DNA of 43,490 nt from assembly GCA_910579285.1 (NCBI GenBank), contig CAJTTT010000019.1:12405-55894 (forward strand), in the 5' to 3' direction. Shown piece by piece: positions 23,913 to 30,620 of this stretch (position 1 is the stretch's first letter; each line of letters starts with the position of its first letter). The notes under the pieces were generated by a model, which saw only the letters and a program-made list of their open reading frames with translations, made no database searches and was not told where the DNA came from. The DNA is from an uncultured Lachnospiraceae bacterium (GTDB lineage: Bacteria > Bacillota > Clostridia > Lachnospirales > Lachnospiraceae). Position numbers and translations under genes: made by a program.

Positions 23913-24890
23913 CTAGTATAGCTGGTTACCGCAGTTACCACAGAATTTCATACCCGTGGTCGGTGTGCCGCAGTTCGGACAGAATTTGGGCCCTTGTCCT
24001 CCCTGTCCCGCAGGCTGTCCCTGCGCCCCAGACGCCGGATTTGCGCCGCCCATATTCATCTGGTTCACCATCTGCTGTCCGATGGCCATGCCCATCTGCA
24101 GGCCGACCATATCGGAAGCCATTCCTGTGCCGCTGCCGCCCTTTCCGATGGAGTCCGCCGCCGCTATCTGCGTGTATCTGTTCATGTCGCCCACCATAGA
24201 CTGCGCCGCCGCCTTCTCCTGCATCTTCCGTATCTCTTCCGGGTAGGAAAAACTCTCGATCGTAAAGCCTGAAATGGCGATGCCGAGCGACCTCATGTCC
24301 GCGTCCAGCTCGCTCTCAATTCCCTTGGCGATATTTCTCGCATCTGCCTGCAGGTTAAACATATCCCTGCCTTCTTTGCTGATCCAGCTCATCAGAAGCT
24401 GGTCAAGACTTGCGATGATGCGCTCCTTCACATCTCCCACCGTGTAGGTCTGTCTGATGCCTGCCAGTTTTTCAATCAGCACATCGTGAGCCGCCACCCT
24501 GCAGTTGAATGCACCGAAAGCCCGGATCGGCATACCTCCGGGAAGGCCGGGAGCCGGAAGATTGATGGCATTTTTCGTGCCCCATTTCACCATAAGCTCC
24601 TTGGTATTGATAAAGAGCACCTCCGCCCGAAGCGGCGTGCTGAACCCGAATTTGAAACTCTTTAACGTGGTGAGGAAAGGAATGATATCGGACTCGATAT
24701 CGTAATCGCCATCCTCCACAAAAACGCCTTCCACTCTGCCATTATACAGGAAAATCGCATCCTGTCCCGGACGGATGATCAGCCGGGAACCTTTTTTGAT
24801 CTCCTGGTTCTGAAACTTGTAAAACAGAACGCCTGACCCATTCTCGTTCCATTCAATAACACTTGAAAACTGATTCTTTAAAAACCCCAT
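23913..24890 (-). CDS. SPFH-domain protein with C-terminal zinc ribbon (YdjI-like)
   Basis: 325 residues starting MGFLKNQFSSVIEWNENGSG. An SPFH/band-7-like domain (about 20-215) includes RLIIRPGQDAIFLYNGRVEG and ARNIAKGIESELDADMRSLG. A Met/Gly/Gln-rich linker follows, then a zinc ribbon with two CxxC pairs (CPNC, CGNC) at the C-terminus. No transmembrane helix is seen, so it is probably a peripheral scaffold. Length and layout match Bacillus YdjI, a partner of YdjG and YdjH, whose homologs lie 7 kb away at 15210-17084. GGAGGG lies just before the ATG. It sits between the chemotaxis receptor gene and pcrA on the same strand, with 37- and 41-base gaps. Confidence 0.85.
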   Translation of the reverse strand: MGFLKNQFSSVIEWNENGSGVLFYKFQNQEIKKGSRLIIRPGQDAIFLYNGRVEGVFVEDGDYDIESDIIPFLTTLKSFKFGFSTPLRAEVLFINTKELMVKWGTKNAINLPAPGLPGGMPIRAFGAFNCRVAAHDVLIEKLAGIRQTYTVGDVKERIIASLDQLLMSWISKEGRDMFNLQADARNIAKGIESELDADMRSLGIAISGFTIESFSYPEEIRKMQEKAAAQSMVGDMNRYTQIAAADSIGKGGSGTGMASDMVGLQMGMAIGQQMVNQMNMGGANPASGAQGQPAGQGGQGPKFCPNCGTPTTGMKFCGNCGNQLY

Positions 24891-24927
24891 GTTTCCCTCC
24901 ATTTTCTATCTGGCAACAGCAAGTTCA

Positions 24928-26418
24928 TTATGTACCCGTTTCGCTCTGATTAAGCTGTTTTGCCTGACCGCTCAGTCCTTCTACCAGCCGCTCTACCTCC
25001 GTTACCGTCTTTGCATTGTTCTCACTCACCTGGAACGTTTCCTGCGAGTGGGCGGACACTTCCTGCATAACCGCTGAAATTGTCTGAATGCTCTCCACAA
25101 TCACCCGGTTGGCCTCCGCAAGCTGTTTCACGGAACGATCCAGACGCCTGCTCTGCTCATCCACCTGCTCCGTGTCAGATGCAATCTTCTCAAAGCTGTC
25201 GGCCGCCTGCACTGCAGATCCGCTCTGCTGCCGATTGCTCTCCATCAGCTCCTCCACCGTGCTGGCAGCGGTTTTGAGTTTATCCGAAACACTTCGGATG
25301 ACATCCGTAATCTTCACGGTCGCACCCTGTGTCTGATTGGCCAGGTTGGAAATCTCCGTCGCCACCACCGCAAAGCCTCTGCCGGCCTCCCCGGCACGCG
25401 CTGCTTCTATACTGGCATTCAAGGCGAGCAGGCTGGTCTGGCTTGCCACACTCGTAATCATATCTATGATGGTCTGCATATTGGCAGTATACTCCTCCAG
25501 CTCCTTCATCTCCTCCACGGCCTGGGTTCCCGCCTTCTCGGAATGCTCCATCTGTTCGGACAGCGTATGCAGGTTCTTTCTGCCAAGCTGTACACTGTCT
25601 TTCGTCTCCGCCATACGCTGCGTGATCGTTCCCATCACATCCACCATCTGGCCGATATGATTCTGAATTTCTTCCGTCTGCCCAAGCTGGTTCTGAACGG
25701 ACTGCGCCGCCTCGTTGGTTCCTGTGGACACCTCCTGCATGGCGTTTCTTGTTTCCGCCACTGCATCCCCCAGTTCACGCATTTGTCCGGCCACATCCAG
25801 AATCCCCTCGGACATTTGTCCCGATATCCGCATCACACGCTCCAGCAGCGCGGAAACATTCTCCTTCTCCCGATCCAGCTCCTGCAGCTTGGACACATTG
25901 ATCTTTTCCAGCGTCCGCGTGGAAAGATAGAGGAAAACCGCCACCAGCAAAAGAAGCGCCATGCGGATCTCATAGGTTGCCATGTCCTCAGCCCTGATCC
26001 CCCCGGACATGCCCTGCCAGATCAGAAATACCAGATTGATGACAAAGCCTGCTCCGCCTACCCATGCGCAGAGCTTCACATCCGAATAGAGAATGATCAC
26101 CAGACAGAGCGGTATAATATAAGTAAAGGCAATCATATTGACTGTGGTAAATACGACAAAAAGATAAAAAAGACTGTATGTCACGCTTATCACATATTTC
26201 AGCCGCGTATCCGCAGGTTCCCGTCTGTACAGGAAAAATTCAAGCGCAATCGGCAGAATCGCAATCAGCGAAAATACCACATAGTAGCCTATGGTTCTGC
26301 TGCCTTTGAGCACCTCGATCAGATAAGCAGCCTCCAGCACAGCCACAATCACAGTATGGCAGGCAACCGCCATCTTATTCATCGCCCTCGCACCATCAAA
26401 CGTACTCTTGTTATCCAT
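24928..26418 (-). CDS. Methyl-accepting chemotaxis protein with a six-helix membrane sensor
   Basis: 496 residues. The N-terminal 170 residues hold about six membrane helices (for example VVFSLIAILPIALEFFLY and FVINLVFLIWQG) with no large periplasmic ligand domain. A helical linker follows, without a clear HAMP domain. The cytoplasmic signalling domain (about 190-490) has the hairpin tip SQTSLLALNASIEAARAGEA followed by GRGFAVVATEISNLA, which contacts CheA and CheW. No chemotaxis kinase or flagellar gene is in the window; a link to pilus-based movement is possible but unproven. GGGGGA precedes the ATG, and a promoter lies at 26470-26499. Confidence 0.93.
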   Translation of the reverse strand: MDNKSTFDGARAMNKMAVACHTVIVAVLEAAYLIEVLKGSRTIGYYVVFSLIAILPIALEFFLYRREPADTRLKYVISVTYSLFYLFVVFTTVNMIAFTYIIPLCLVIILYSDVKLCAWVGGAGFVINLVFLIWQGMSGGIRAEDMATYEIRMALLLLVAVFLYLSTRTLEKINVSKLQELDREKENVSALLERVMRISGQMSEGILDVAGQMRELGDAVAETRNAMQEVSTGTNEAAQSVQNQLGQTEEIQNHIGQMVDVMGTITQRMAETKDSVQLGRKNLHTLSEQMEHSEKAGTQAVEEMKELEEYTANMQTIIDMITSVASQTSLLALNASIEAARAGEAGRGFAVVATEISNLANQTQGATVKITDVIRSVSDKLKTAASTVEELMESNRQQSGSAVQAADSFEKIASDTEQVDEQSRRLDRSVKQLAEANRVIVESIQTISAVMQEVSAHSQETFQVSENNAKTVTEVERLVEGLSGQAKQLNQSETGT

Positions 26419-26469
26419 ATCCAGTCCCCCTTTTTCATCAATATAATGAATGAAAGCAAAGTCATGGCT

Positions 26470-26499
26470 AGTATATCATATGGTTTTGTACGCCGACAA
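26470..26499 (-). promoter_or_regulatory. Promoter of the chemotaxis receptor gene
   Basis: Minus strand TTGTCG (26499-26494), 18-base spacer, TATACT (26475-26470). It may also serve the YdjI-like gene and pcrA downstream, as no terminator is visible between them. Confidence 0.6.
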
Positions 26500-26585
26500 T
26501 ACCCTTGATGTCATCCTTTTGGATTCTGTCACACTCTGTCATTTTTAAGGTATACATTGCAGTTTGGAATTGCCATTCCAGCTTC

Positions 26586-27446
26586 CTACCCTACCCCGAT
26601 CACAATCCCGGCTATGATCACAGCGGCACAGACAAGCTTGTGCGTCGTGTTCTTTTCCTTAAAAAGATACCGTCCCGCCAGAATCGTCACCACACAGCCC
26701 GCCTGTTTTAAGAGCGTCATCATGGTAACCCGGCTTCCCTCCATTCCATTTGCCACGAAAAGCGCCCTGTCCGCAATGACGATCAACAGACTTAAGAGCC
26801 AGACCCACTTATTGCAGACTGCCCCTTTCCAGTCCACCGGCGTGCGGGAAATGAGAATGAAGAGCAGATAGAATACCGTCAAAAACAGCAGATACCAGAA
26901 CTGCAGCTGGGAGCTTGTGATGTCCTTCATCAAAATTTTGTCAAGCAGACCCGAAACCGCGTTCAGCAGACAGGAGGCAAAGGCCATCACCACATACCTG
27001 ATCTCCACGGATTCTCCTGCGCTCTTTGCCGCCTCACGCACGCTCTTCGGGTTATATTTTAACATAAGAAGCCCTGCCGACACAAGAAGCAGACCAATTA
27101 CTTGAAAAGCGCCCAGTGTCTCCTCCAATACCGCCACGCCGAGCATGGTGGCAAACATCACGCGGGACAGGTCCAGCACACCGTAGAGGCTGATCGGCAT
27201 TTTTTTGATGGCGCGGAAACTGCACATCCACGCGACAAAAATAACAAAGGACTTCATGGCAATGTAAAAGTAAAAACGCGGCTCCACCCCCATCGAAACC
27301 CCGGCGGATGGCAAAACCATCACAAAAGACAGGAAAGTATACATAAACAATACCTCTATGGTAGAGTTTTTCTCCAAAGCCTTCTTCTTGACGATCTCCC
27401 GCACGCCCTTTAAAACGCCATATAGCAAGACCAGCCAGATCCACAT
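26586..27446 (-). CDS. EamA/DMT-family transporter
   Basis: 286 residues starting MWIWLVLLYGVLKGVREIVK, with about ten hydrophobic helices arranged as two homologous EamA halves. The first ends with VLEETLGAFQVIGLLLVSAGLLML, the second with the similar LFKEKNTTHKLVCAAVIIAGIVIG, the classic DMT repeat ending. The substrate cannot be inferred; relatives export amino acids, nucleosides or drugs. AGGAGGT lies nine bases before the ATG at 27446. The in-frame extension to 27554 runs through the tRNA terminator and is not real. No dedicated promoter was identified between the tRNA terminator and the gene. Confidence 0.88.
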   Translation of the reverse strand: MWIWLVLLYGVLKGVREIVKKKALEKNSTIEVLFMYTFLSFVMVLPSAGVSMGVEPRFYFYIAMKSFVIFVAWMCSFRAIKKMPISLYGVLDLSRVMFATMLGVAVLEETLGAFQVIGLLLVSAGLLMLKYNPKSVREAAKSAGESVEIRYVVMAFASCLLNAVSGLLDKILMKDITSSQLQFWYLLFLTVFYLLFILISRTPVDWKGAVCNKWVWLLSLLIVIADRALFVANGMEGSRVTMMTLLKQAGCVVTILAGRYLFKEKNTTHKLVCAAVIIAGIVIGVG

Positions 27447-27504
27447 TTCTTTTGTACCTCCTGCCAGCATGAATGAGCGGAACAGAGTTGATACCCATTT
27501 TAAC

Positions 27505-27544
27505 GCATAAAATAAGGAAAACCACGGATGTGCTGGTTTTCCTT
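27505..27544 (-). terminator. Terminator of the tRNA-Gly gene
   Basis: Perfect 11-bp stem (AAGGAAAACCA 27514-27524 with TGGTTTTCCTT 27534-27544), nine-base loop, followed on the minus strand by ATTTTATG. Confidence 0.8.
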
Positions 27545-27557
27545 CTCTGATCAAGAG

Positions 27558-27628
27558 AGCAGGCGAGGGGAATCGAACCCCCCTCCCAAGCTTGGGAAGC
27601 TTGTATTCTACCGATGAACTACGCCTGC
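27558..27628 (-). tRNA. tRNA-Gly, anticodon CCC
   Basis: 71-base cloverleaf on the minus strand. The acceptor is GCAGGCG with CGCCTGC and discriminator T; the D arm is GTTC-ATCGGTA-GAAT; the anticodon arm CAAGC-TTCCCAA-GCTTG has anticodon CCC; the T arm is GGGGG-TTCGATT-CCCCT. The 3' CCA is not encoded. It reads GGG codons and stands alone with its own promoter and terminator. Confidence 0.96.
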
Positions 27629-27645
27629 AAACTTACGACTTATAT

Positions 27646-27654
27646 AGTATACCA
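27646..27654 (-). promoter_or_regulatory. Extended minus-10 promoter of tRNA-Gly
   Basis: Minus strand TGGTATACT (27654-27646), about 18 bases before the tRNA 5' end. No convincing minus-35. Confidence 0.6.
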
Positions 27655-27755
27655 TCTTATTGCAAAAAAGAAAAGCACTTTTTTCTCTTCCGCATAGACT
27701 ATAGTAAAATGTCTTTTATGGATTGCCCGCAGGCTCCGGCAATCCGAGGAGGAAC

Positions 27756-28769
27756 ATGAAAAAAACAGGCAGTATATTACTGGCGGCGCTCCTGCTTATG
27801 GGCGTCCTCTGGGGCTGTGGAAACAAGCCCGCCGAAAGCGCTCCCGCCGCTTCCGGCAAGACTCCCGTAGTATTAAATGAAGTGGCGCACTCCATCTTCT
27901 ACGCCCCCATGTATGTGGCGATTGAGGAAGGCTATTTTGCGGACGAGGGGATTGATTTAACCCTGATCACAGGTTTCGGCGCCGACAAAACGATGACCGC
28001 GCTCCTGACGGGTGAGGCCGACATCGGCTTTATGGGAAGTGAGAGCACCATTTACACTTACAAGGAAGGCGCCTCCGACTATGCAGTGAACTTCGCGCAG
28101 CTCACCCAGCGGGCCGGCAATTTTCTCGTGTCCAGAGAGCCCATCGAAGATTTCACCTGGGATATGCTCATCGGCAAGGATGTGCTCGGCGGCAGGGCTG
28201 GCGGTATGCCTGAAATGGTATTTGAATATATTCTGAAGAAAAACAACATCGATCCCGCAAACGACCTGTCCATTGACCAGAGCATCGACTTTGGTTCCAC
28301 GGCGGCAGCCTTTTCAGGTGGGCAGGGTGATTTTTCGGTTGAATTTGAACCCCACGCCACTTCCCTGGAAGCCAAAGGTGACGGCTATGTGGTAGCCTCC
28401 CTCGGCGAAGACTCCGGCTATGTACCCTACACCGCCTTCTCCGCCAGAAAGAGCTACATCGAGAAAAATCCCGCCGTAATCGAATCCTTCACCCGCGCCC
28501 TCCAAAAAGGCATGGACTATGTGCAGACCCACACACCCGCGGAAATCGCAAAAGTGATCGCTCCCCAGTTTGCGGAGACGGATCTGGCCACCATAGAGAC
28601 CATCGTGGCCAGATATGCCGCACAGGACACATGGAAGTCGGATCTTGTGTTCTCGGAAGACAGCTTCACCCTCCTGGAAAACATTCTGGAAGAGGCCGGA
28701 GAACTGGACGGCAGAGTGCCTTACGACGATCTGGTGGACACCTCTTTCGCCAAAAAAGTATTACAGTAA
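27756..28769 (+). CDS. ABC transporter substrate-binding lipoprotein (SsuA/THI5-like), no permease nearby
   Basis: 337 residues with a lipoprotein signal MKKTGSILLAALLLMG ending at Cys (LWGC, a slightly non-standard lipobox). The mature part has the NMT1/SsuA pattern: HSIFYAPMYVAIEEGYFADE, MTALLTGEADIGFMGSEST, and a later GYVPYTAFSARKSYIE and IESFTRALQKGMDYV. Relatives bind sulphonates, nitrate, or thiamine or pyrimidine precursors; the ligand is not decidable here. GAGGAGG precedes the ATG at 27756. Neither an ATPase nor a permease gene is adjacent, so it must work with a transporter encoded elsewhere or act as a stand-alone receptor. Confidence 0.9.
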   Translation: MKKTGSILLAALLLMGVLWGCGNKPAESAPAASGKTPVVLNEVAHSIFYAPMYVAIEEGYFADEGIDLTLITGFGADKTMTALLTGEADIGFMGSESTIYTYKEGASDYAVNFAQLTQRAGNFLVSREPIEDFTWDMLIGKDVLGGRAGGMPEMVFEYILKKNNIDPANDLSIDQSIDFGSTAAAFSGGQGDFSVEFEPHATSLEAKGDGYVVASLGEDSGYVPYTAFSARKSYIEKNPAVIESFTRALQKGMDYVQTHTPAEIAKVIAPQFAETDLATIETIVARYAAQDTWKSDLVFSEDSFTLLENILEEAGELDGRVPYDDLVDTSFAKKVLQ

Positions 28770-28801
28770 TACCCTTTGCGCCTCTGTGCAGACGCGCAAA
28801 A

Positions 28802-28837
28802 ACGCCCGGCTTCTCCGCCGGGCGTCTCTTCCTTTTT
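28802..28837. terminator. Bidirectional terminator between the solute-binding gene and the HPt gene
   Basis: Perfect 9-bp stem ACGCCCGGC / GCCGGGCGT with a six-base loop. T-rich tracts follow on both strands (CTCTTCCTTTTT on plus, TTTTTGCG on minus), serving the two convergent genes. A second small palindrome (AATCGG-CTGAAA-CCGATT, 28838-28855) overlaps the HPt stop codon. Confidence 0.85.
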
Positions 28838-28853
28838 AATCGGCTGAAACCGA

Positions 28854-29225
28854 TTATTCCCCCAAAAGTTCTTTCAAGGCATCCACCACAAACTGGTACT
28901 GTGTCAGCATCTCCTCCACTCCCACTTCCATCACCGAATAGTTTTCCTCGTTCACCGCCGTCTCCTGTTCTGCGGCAAGCTGTGACAGGTAAGTGGCTCC
29001 AATGGAGCGCATGGCATTTTTCAGCCCGTGCACCTCAATGCGGTAGCGCTCAAGATCTTTCTTTTCGTAAACGCTCCGAATCAGCGGGATCTTGTCCTTT
29101 CCCTCCACCATAGCTGCCCAGAGCACTTCCATGTAGATCTCCTCATCTCCTCCGCACAGTCTGATGCCTTCCTTCACATCAAAGCCTTTGACTGTCAGAT
29201 CCTCAAACGACCGAATCATTCCCAT
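28854..29225 (-). CDS. Stand-alone HPt (histidine phosphotransfer) protein
   Basis: 123 residues forming one four-helix HPt domain. The phosphoacceptor is His66 in VHGLKNAMRSIGA, the HxLKG-type motif. RLCGGDEEIYMEVL is the usual N-terminal region. The gene starts two bases after the stop of the DUF1836 gene, and its AGGAGG lies inside that gene's 3' end, so the two are translationally coupled. The hybrid kinase at 30621-33758 has two receiver domains and no HPt of its own, making this protein a likely relay partner. That pairing is inferred from proximity only. Confidence 0.85.
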   Translation of the reverse strand: MGMIRSFEDLTVKGFDVKEGIRLCGGDEEIYMEVLWAAMVEGKDKIPLIRSVYEKKDLERYRIEVHGLKNAMRSIGATYLSQLAAEQETAVNEENYSVMEVGVEEMLTQYQFVVDALKELLGE

Positions 29226-29227
29226 TT

Positions 29228-29866
29228 TTACTTTTCCTCCTGACCTTTCCCCTTAATTCTTTTATCTCCGCCGCGTCTGTCCGTTATGCCGTCGATCATC
29301 TTCTCAACCAACAGCCTCTTGACATACACGTCGAAGCTTAACATACAGATGAAGGAGAAAATTTTCAAAAACTCCCGTTCTTCCGCAGGCGCGTCCTCAA
29401 AAGTGTTCTGGGCTTTCCGAAACTTTTCTTCCACATCTGCCTTTAAGACATCCTTCTGTTCCCGCTCCAATCCAAAAACTTCCTCATAAACGCGGGAAAG
29501 ATCATACGCCTTTCCGTTCTTGAAAAAGCGGTCTGTGATCGGCTCTAAAAGCTCCTGGATATCGCTGATTGACAATATCCCCTTATAATAGTAAATAAAG
29601 ATCAGAAGAAGTACATGATCCTTTGTATATTTTTTCTTAAAAGGCGGCGGAATCAAATCATTCTTGGCGTAATTGTTGATCATGGTCTTCGTCAGAATCT
29701 TGTCCGAAGCAGGATCCCTGGTCGTGTTTCTCAAATGGGACTCCATGAATGTCGTCACCTGATCCATATAGAGATCCATGTCAGGTATATCCTCTGCCTT
29801 AATATACTCGATCCTGTCCAGACTTTCCTGTATGCTGTTTAGCAGATCCTCTATATTGATCGTCAT
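29228..29866 (-). CDS. DUF1836 family protein (MerR-like regulator)
   Basis: 212 residues. The central region TKTMINNYAKNDLIPPPFKK and the following HVLLLIFIYYYKGILSISDI are characteristic of DUF1836, a Firmicutes family thought to be helix-turn-helix regulators related to MerR. The C-terminus is charged and ends GDKRIKGKGQEEK. It has a promoter at 29898-29926 and heads a two-gene operon with the HPt protein. Function is unknown; a regulatory role linked to phosphorelay is suggested only by the operon. Confidence 0.85.
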   Translation of the reverse strand: MTINIEDLLNSIQESLDRIEYIKAEDIPDMDLYMDQVTTFMESHLRNTTRDPASDKILTKTMINNYAKNDLIPPPFKKKYTKDHVLLLIFIYYYKGILSISDIQELLEPITDRFFKNGKAYDLSRVYEEVFGLEREQKDVLKADVEEKFRKAQNTFEDAPAEEREFLKIFSFICMLSFDVYVKRLLVEKMIDGITDRRGGDKRIKGKGQEEK

Positions 29867-29897
29867 GTTCTACACCTTCCGTCACTCTTTGATTCTT

Positions 29898-29926
29898 ATT
29901 ATATAGTTTTCATATCTGACTGACAA
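29898..29926 (-). promoter_or_regulatory. Promoter of the DUF1836-HPt operon
   Basis: Minus strand TTGTCA (29926-29921), 17-base spacer, TATAAT (29903-29898). Only about 30 bases separate the predicted start from the ATG. Confidence 0.8.
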
Positions 29927-29994
29927 GTATTTTATCATAACAGTTGCGCCGGACGGACGGTACCATTTGATCCTGTCCGTGATCTGCCGGATGG

Positions 29995-30023
29995 TTTACA
30001 AAAAGGGGGAACTGTGGTATATT
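29995..30023 (+). promoter_or_regulatory. Promoter upstream of the YerC-like gene
   Basis: TTTACA (29995-30000), 17-base spacer, TATATT (30018-30023). It gives a leader of about 180 bases containing a short reading frame and three hairpins. Confidence 0.75.
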
Positions 30024-30091
30024 CATACACAAAAATAGTAAAGTTTTAACGTATGAAAGTGTCATTCTTTTCTATATGGATTGGAGGAAGA

Positions 30092-30178
30092 TTGAAAATT
30101 AAAATTTTCAATCGCGGGATTTGTGTCTGCGCGTTGCCTGCCACAAACTCGATTCATGCGGCGTCTCAACAAAGTTGA
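30092..30178 (+). CDS. Possible leader peptide upstream of the YerC-like gene
   Basis: GGAGG (30083-30087) is followed by TTG at 30092-30094 and 28 codons reading (M)KIKIFNRGICVCALPATN then SIHAASQQS, ending at TGA 30176-30178. The first codons lie in the palindrome 30090-30113 (GATTGAAAATT...AATTTTCAATC) and the stop lies in the stem 30163-30181 (GTCTCAAC-AAA-GTTGAGAC). Spacing of four bases and a TTG start make translation uncertain. There is no run of a single amino acid as in classical attenuators. Confidence 0.35.
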   Translation: MKIKIFNRGICVCALPATNSIHAASQQS

Positions 30179-30195
30179 GACAAAAGCAGCGCAGA
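30126..30195 (+). other. Nested hairpins before the YerC-like start
   Basis: Outer arms TCTGCGC (30126-30132) and GCGCAGA (30189-30195) enclose the 8-bp stem GTCTCAAC / GTTGAGAC (30163-30181). The outer right arm ends just before the GGAG ribosome binding site at 30199-30202, so folding could affect access to it. Confidence 0.6.
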
Positions 30196-30208
30196 AATGG
30201 AGAAAACT

Positions 30209-30496
30209 ATGAATAAAAAACTCAAAACCGATGCTGTTGATCATCTTTTTCAGGCCATCCTCTGCCTGCAGACGCAGGAGGAATGCTATGATTTCTTCGA
30301 GGATCTGTGTACCGTTAACGAGCTTTTATCCCTCTCCCAGCGCTTCGAGGTGGCATCCATGCTGAAACAGCACAGGACATATCTTGAAATCGCTGAAAAA
30401 ACCGGCGCGTCAACTGCCACCATCAGCCGCGTCAACCGTTCCCTGAATTACGGAAATGACGGCTATGATCTGATCTTTGGCCGCCTCAACTCGTAA
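30209..30496 (+). CDS. YerC/YecD-type TrpR-family regulator
   Basis: 95 residues from ATG 30209 (GGAG six bases upstream; an ATG 12 bases earlier is worse placed). The sequence fits the TrpR/YerC family: HLFQAILCLQTQEECYDFFE, then TVNELLSLSQRFEVASML and the helix-turn-helix YLEIAEKTGASTATISRVNR, ending NYGNDGYDLIFGRL. Relatives are small DNA-binding proteins of uncertain target; in Bacillus, yerC lies near purine salvage and DNA metabolism genes. Here it is a single gene with its own promoter and a long structured leader, upstream of the hybrid kinase. Confidence 0.88.
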   Translation: MNKKLKTDAVDHLFQAILCLQTQEECYDFFEDLCTVNELLSLSQRFEVASMLKQHRTYLEIAEKTGASTATISRVNRSLNYGNDGYDLIFGRLNS

Positions 30497-30548
30497 AAAA
30501 AACAGAAAAATTTTTATACACGAAATTTTCTGCAAAACCTTTCCCATA

Positions 30549-30577
30549 TTGACACAAATTTGCAGGCTTGTTAGAAT
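30549..30577 (+). promoter_or_regulatory. Promoter of the hybrid histidine kinase gene
   Basis: TTGACA (30549-30554), 17-base spacer, TAGAAT (30572-30577), a near-consensus site about 40 bases before the ATG. Confidence 0.85.
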
Positions 30578-30620
30578 AACAAGTAGCAGTCAAATTTAAC
30601 TTGTGCAGAGGGAATCAGAT

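Noticed and set aside
30502..30534. AT-rich inverted repeat after the YerC-like gene as a terminator
   Set aside because: The T-tract follows on the minus strand, where no gene ends; on plus the stem is followed by CAAAACC.
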